The notes below the pieces were generated by a model, which did no database searches, was not told the origin of the DNA, and was given only the letters and a program-made list of their open reading frames with translations. Source: Deltaproteobacteria bacterium (lineage in GTDB: Bacteria > Desulfobacterota > Binatia > DP-6). Taken from it: DNA of 8,160 nucleotides. The first letter of the stretch is position 1; each line of letters opens with the position of its first letter. Where the stretch lies: contig VBLA01000025.1 in assembly GCA_005879245.1 (NCBI GenBank), forward strand, positions 1 through 8,160. The letters run 5' to 3'. Shown here in pieces: positions 5,351 through 8,160 of this stretch. The position numbers were made by a program, and so were the translations under genes.

Positions 5351-5647
5351 CTAGCTGCGGTTCGTGTTTGGCTCGGTCGAACCGGCGACGCTCGGGGTCT
5401 CTTCCGGCGCCGCCGTGCCTTCCCGCGTCGACGGGACCGTGGCCGCACGGGGCGGGGTCGGTCGTCGCGGCTCGTCTTCGAGCGTCGTCTGGAGGCGGAG
5501 ATCGTCCATGATGTCGCTCGTCTGACGTCGGAACTCCGCGATTGCCTTGCCGAGTGTGCGGGCCACCTCGGGGAGGCGCTTCGGACCGAGCACCACGAGC
5601 GCGACCACGAGGATCACGATGAGCTCCGGCATGCCGATGCCGAACAT
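5351..5647 (-). CDS. tatB: Twin-arginine translocase subunit TatB
   Basis: A 98-aa single-span protein of the TatA/TatB family. It opens MFGIGMPELIVILVVALVVL, with Glu8 in the membrane helix, then Gly21-Pro22 at the hinge (GPKRLPEVARTLGKAIAEF), an amphipathic helix to about residue 50, and a Pro/Thr/Glu-rich tail ending STEPNTNRS. The L-G-P hinge and the MFGIGMPEL start fit TatB better than TatA, which usually has F-G at the hinge. With TatC it forms the receptor complex for twin-arginine precursors. No separate tatA is in the window, so either it is elsewhere or this protein does both jobs. The ATG at 5647 has no Shine-Dalgarno; a promoter ends 8 nt before it. It is divergent from the deacetylase gene across 82 nt and leads the tatB-tatC operon. 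Confidence 0.9.
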   Translation of the reverse strand: MFGIGMPELIVILVVALVVLGPKRLPEVARTLGKAIAEFRRQTSDIMDDLRLQTTLEDEPRRPTPPRAATVPSTREGTAAPEETPSVAGSTEPNTNRS

Positions 5648-5729
5648 TGAAACTGAGCGTAGGGAAAACGCTGCGGGGTGTCAATTCATCACCGTCGCGG
5701 CTTCGCGCCCCCTCTGCTACCGTACATGG
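5648..5729. promoter_or_regulatory. Divergent intergenic region tatB / deacetylase
   Basis: This 82-nt spacer must drive both the tatBC operon (clear promoter, listed separately) and the deacetylase. For the deacetylase, TACCGT at 5718-5723 sits 6 nt before its GTG and could be a -10 of a leaderless message, but 17 bp further upstream there is only TCGCGG, a poor -35. I see no operator-like inverted repeat. Confidence 0.4.
5656..5684 (-). promoter_or_regulatory. Promoter of tatBC, TTGACA-17-TACGCT
   Basis: A perfect -35 TTGACA (5684-5679) is followed after 17 bp by TACGCT (5661-5656), which keeps the three most conserved -10 positions (T1, A2, T6). Transcription should start near 5649, about 2 nt before the tatB ATG, leaving no room for a Shine-Dalgarno. 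It lies in the 82-nt divergent space shared with the deacetylase gene. Confidence 0.6.
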
Positions 5730-6755
5730 GTGGCGGGCGGTACTGCCTTCGTCCTCGACGCGCGCATGCTGGCGCACGATCCGGGACGGGGACATCCGGA
5801 GCGCCCCGATCGGCTGCGCGTGCTGGCAGAGCACCTGGACGGCGCGCGCGGGCTCGTGCGACTCGGTGCCCGCCCGGCGACGGAGGAGGAGATCGCCCTC
5901 GTCCACACCCCGGCACACATCGAGCGTCTCGCCGCCACCGCAGGCCGGCCGCGGGTCGTGCTCGACCCCGACACCTCCACCTCGCCGGCCTCATACGAGG
6001 CGGCGCGCCTGGCCGCGGGCAGCCTCCTCGTCGTCTGCGAGGCCGTCCTCGCGGGACAGGTGACGAACGGCTTCGCGCTCGTCCGTCCGCCCGGCCACCA
6101 TGCGGAGCGCGATCGCGCGATGGGCTTCTGCCTCTTCGACAACGTCGCCATCGCCGCCGCGTGGCTCCGGTGCCGCGGCCTCCGGCGCGTGGTGATCATC
6201 GACTGGGACCTGCATCACGGTAACGGCACGCAGCATCTCTTCGAGCACGATCCGGACGTGCTCTACGTCTCGACCCATCAGTACCCGTTCTATCCGGGCA
6301 CCGGCGCCGCCGAGGAGGTAGGGCAGGCTGCCGGAGCGGGGCGGACGGTCAACCTGCCGTTCCCTGCCGGGTTCGGCGATGGCGAGTACACGCGTGCCTT
6401 CGCCGAGGTGGTGCTGCCGGTCTGTCGGCAGTTCGCCCCCGACTTCGTCCTCGTCTCCGCCGGCTTCGATTGCGATCACCGCGACCCGCTCGGCGGCATG
6501 GAGGTGACGCCCGCCGGCTTCGCCGCGATGGCGCGTGCCTGCGTCGACCTGGCGGCCGAGACGGCGGCCGGACGGTTCGCCGCTGTGCTGGAGGGTGGTT
6601 ACGATCTCGGCGCGATCGTGGAAGGGGTAGATACGACGTTCGCGGCCATGCAGGGCGCCGCCGCGACTCCCGCGGCCCTCACGGGAGATGCCCGACGGGC
6701 GGAGACGGTGCTCGCACGCGTGCGCACCGCGCAGGCGCCGTACTGGCGGCTGTAG
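5730..6755 (+). CDS. Histone-deacetylase-family zinc deacetylase (AcuC/HDAC-like)
   Basis: A 341-aa arginase/deacetylase-fold enzyme that would hydrolyse an N-acetyl group from acetylated lysine, an acetylpolyamine or a related amide. Family blocks appear in order: GHPERPDRL (residues 21-29), RPPGHHAER with the catalytic pair H123-H124, GFCLFDNVAIAA, IDWDLHHGNGT with zinc ligands D160 and H162, YPGTGAAEEVG, SAGFDCDHRDPLGGM with zinc ligand D252, and LEGGYDL with the transition-state Tyr Y291. All catalytic residues are present, so it should be active. It is closest in feel to bacterial class II HDAC-like and acetoin-utilisation (AcuC) proteins; no acetoin genes are nearby to support the latter role. 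I take GTG 5730 as the start because residues before it do not fit the fold. No Shine-Dalgarno is visible; TACCGT lies 6 nt upstream. It converges on the PBP gene with a 24-nt gap. Confidence 0.92.
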   Translation: MAGGTAFVLDARMLAHDPGRGHPERPDRLRVLAEHLDGARGLVRLGARPATEEEIALVHTPAHIERLAATAGRPRVVLDPDTSTSPASYEAARLAAGSLLVVCEAVLAGQVTNGFALVRPPGHHAERDRAMGFCLFDNVAIAAAWLRCRGLRRVVIIDWDLHHGNGTQHLFEHDPDVLYVSTHQYPFYPGTGAAEEVGQAAGAGRTVNLPFPAGFGDGEYTRAFAEVVLPVCRQFAPDFVLVSAGFDCDHRDPLGGMEVTPAGFAAMARACVDLAAETAAGRFAAVLEGGYDLGAIVEGVDTTFAAMQGAAATPAALTGDARRAETVLARVRTAQAPYWRL

Positions 6756-6772
6756 TCGGCAGGTCGCAGGTT

Positions 6773-6789
6773 CGCGGATCTAGTCCGCG
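6773..6789. terminator. Short GC hairpin between convergent deacetylase and PBP genes
   Basis: CGCGGA (6773-6778) pairs with TCCGCG (6784-6789) around a 5-nt loop that includes the PBP stop codon. It sits 18 nt past the deacetylase stop. There is no T run on either side, so it is a weak candidate for a terminator or 3'-end stabiliser. Confidence 0.3.
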
Positions 6790-8160
6790 TCGTCGGGCAG
6801 GCCGTCGGTCTCCGCGGGGGAATTCTCCGGTTCGTCGGGGTTGGCAGCCACTTCCGGCGGACGGGCGCTCTCCTTCGGCTCGGAGCCCTTCACGAACACC
6901 TCCAGCTCCGACTCGCCGCCCGGCACGGCGCGCAAGCCCGTAGCACGATCGACCTGCGCGAAGCCGATGCCGTCGGGGACCGGGAAGTCGACGGCCGGCC
7001 GGTTCCCGAGTGCCTGCTTCATGAACGCCGTCCAGATGGGGGCCGCCGCGTGTCCGCCCGTCTCCTTGGCACCGAGCGAGCGCTCGGAGTCGAAGCCCAC
7101 CCACACGCCGGCGAGGAGATCGGGCGTGAACCCGATGAACCAGGCGTCGTGCGTGTCGTTCGTGGTTCCCGTCTTGCCCGCGACCGGCCGGCCGAGTTCG
7201 AGGGCGGCTCGCCCCGTGCCGTGCTGCACCACCGTCTCCATCATGCTGGTCACGACGTAGGCGGTCGCGGGCCGCATGACGGGTTCGAAATGCGGGCGGG
7301 TGTTGCCGAACTCGAGCGGGTTGCCGTCCGCGTCGGTCACCCGCGTGATGAAGATGGGCTCGAAGCGCTTGCCGAGGGTCGCGAAGACGCCGTAGGCGCG
7401 CACCAGCTCGAGCGGAGTGACCTCGGCGCTGCCGAGCGCGATCGAAAGGTTCCGCGGCAAGGGGCCGTGCAGCCCGAAGCGGGGCAGGTAGTCCAGGACC
7501 TCCTTGATGCCCATCTGGTCGACCAGGCGAACCGTGACCGTGTTGAGCGAGCGGGCGAGCGCATAGCGCAGCGGTGTCGGGCCGTAGTAGCGGTTCTCGT
7601 AGTTGCGCGGCATCCAGGGGGGCTGGTTGCCGTTGTCGAGGGCAATGGGCGCGTCGAGAACGATCGAGGCCGGGGTGTAGCCGTGATCGACCGCCGCGGC
7701 ATAGATGAGCGGCTTGAAGCCCGACCCCGGCTGGCGGCGCGCCTGGACGGCCCGATTGAACTGGCTGCGACGGAAGTCGTATCCGCCGACCATCGCCTTC
7801 ACCTCGCCGGTGTACGGATCGATGGCGATGACCGCGCCCTCGACCTGCGGCTCCTGGTCGAGGGCGAAGCGGGGCGTCTTGTCCGGACCTTGTCCTGTCA
7901 GCCGGATCGCCACCACGTCGCCCGGCCGGAAGGCGCTCGTCGGGACGCGCGTGTTGCCCCACGCGAGCGCATCGGCCGGGAGCAGCCCCTGCTCCCACGC
8001 CGTGCGAACCGCGAGCCCCTGCGGCCGGACGTCGAGGACGACGGCACGTGCGCGCCCGTCCTCGGGCGGTTTGTTCGCCGCCTCGCGAGCGAAGAAGGCG
8101 TCCATCTTCTCCCGCTGGCGCGGGTCGAGGTGACGGAGGGGTCCGCGGAAGCCCTGACGA
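6780..8160 (-). CDS. mrcA: Class A penicillin-binding protein, PBP1A-like, C-terminal part (5' end outside window)
   Basis: The frame is open through the window edge; 459 residues are visible and the glycosyltransferase domain lies beyond. The fragment starts RQGFRGPLRHLDP, matching the Y-R-G-P region just before the OB-like domain of PBP1A (about residues 20-100 here). The transpeptidase domain follows with its three motifs: SGFK (visible residues 146-149, nucleophile Ser146), SLN (204-206) and KTG in AGKTGTTND (329-331). AVIAIDPYTGEVKAMVGGYD and NRAVQARRQPGSGFKP are also typical. The protein crosslinks peptidoglycan stem peptides in the periplasm and, with the missing domain, polymerises glycan strands. 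After the last domain block it ends in an acidic, Pro-rich tail of about 40 residues that is probably disordered. All active-site residues are present. The symbol mrcA assumes the PBP1A rather than PBP1B type, supported by the OB-domain context. Confidence 0.93.
   Translation of the reverse strand, partial: RQGFRGPLRHLDPRQREKMDAFFAREAANKPPEDGRARAVVLDVRPQGLAVRTAWEQGLLPADALAWGNTRVPTSAFRPGDVVAIRLTGQGPDKTPRFALDQEPQVEGAVIAIDPYTGEVKAMVGGYDFRRSQFNRAVQARRQPGSGFKPLIYAAAVDHGYTPASIVLDAPIALDNGNQPPWMPRNYENRYYGPTPLRYALARSLNTVTVRLVDQMGIKEVLDYLPRFGLHGPLPRNLSIALGSAEVTPLELVRAYGVFATLGKRFEPIFITRVTDADGNPLEFGNTRPHFEPVMRPATAYVVTSMMETVVQHGTGRAALELGRPVAGKTGTTNDTHDAWFIGFTPDLLAGVWVGFDSERSLGAKETGGHAAAPIWTAFMKQALGNRPAVDFPVPDGIGFAQVDRATGLRAVPGGESELEVFVKGSEPKESARPPEVAANPDEPENSPAETDGLPDDAD

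Noticed and set aside
4545..5918. A 457-codon open frame on the minus strand across tatB and tatC
   Set aside because: It is a shifted frame of the tat genes, rich in Arg, Pro and His with no domain character.
6679..7998. A 439-codon open frame on the minus strand overlapping the PBP gene
   Set aside because: It is an alternate frame of the PBP1A coding region; the real frame holds SGFK, SLN and KTG.
1..8160. CRISPR arrays, tRNA or rRNA genes, insertion sequences, toxin-antitoxin pairs or defence genes
   Set aside because: I looked for regularly spaced repeats, cloverleaf-like palindromes, terminal inverted repeats and transposase motifs and saw none; the gene content is housekeeping and envelope functions.

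Overview
The window is very GC-rich and densely coded. It comes from a Gram-negative type bacterium: it carries an outer-membrane beta-barrel protein with a signal sequence and C-terminal Phe, a TatB-TatC operon and a class A penicillin-binding protein of the PBP1A layout. A probable F420-dependent PPOX-fold enzyme, a DUF1302-like barrel and a DUF4911-like small protein together suggest an environmental, deltaproteobacteria-like or Binatota-like lineage. That placement is inference from gene content only.

Layout, left to right. (1) 1-230, +: the C-terminal end of a class I SAM-dependent O-methyltransferase. (2) A 12-bp perfect hairpin at 278-310 separates it from a convergent, unrecognised 91-aa gene (321-596, -). 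(3) 597-925 is a gap with no credible gene. (4) 926-2351, -: a ribonuclease Z-like metallo-beta-lactamase-fold protein whose 3' end overlaps by 38 nt a Rv0121-type PPOX/F420 enzyme that has its own strong Shine-Dalgarno. (5) 2491-2730, -: a 79-aa helical protein of unknown function behind a good sigma70-like promoter placed so that transcription would begin at the ATG. (6) 2677-4548, +: a DUF1302-like outer-membrane protein with an uncertain start, followed 24 nt later by a DUF4911-like protein. (7) 4562-5647, -: tatC and tatB, with tatB behind a second promoter that leaves almost no 5' leader. (8) 5730-6755, +: a histone-deacetylase-like/AcuC-type zinc deacetylase. (9) 6780 to the window end, -: PBP1A, entered in its middle domain and complete through the transpeptidase domain to the C-terminus.

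Most of these are housekeeping or envelope functions: protein export (Tat), peptidoglycan synthesis, an outer-membrane barrel and RNA or hydrolase metabolism. I see no defence system, mobile element, CRISPR array, tRNA or rRNA. The least ordinary signal is regulatory. Several genes that begin transcription units (the 79-aa gene, tatB, possibly the RNase Z-like gene and the deacetylase) lack a Shine-Dalgarno and have a -10-like hexamer 6-10 nt before the start codon, which is the geometry of leaderless mRNAs. The PPOX and DUF4911 genes, which lie inside transcription units, have AGGAGG. The outer-membrane protein gene has no convincing canonical start codon near its signal peptide, which deserves a direct check.
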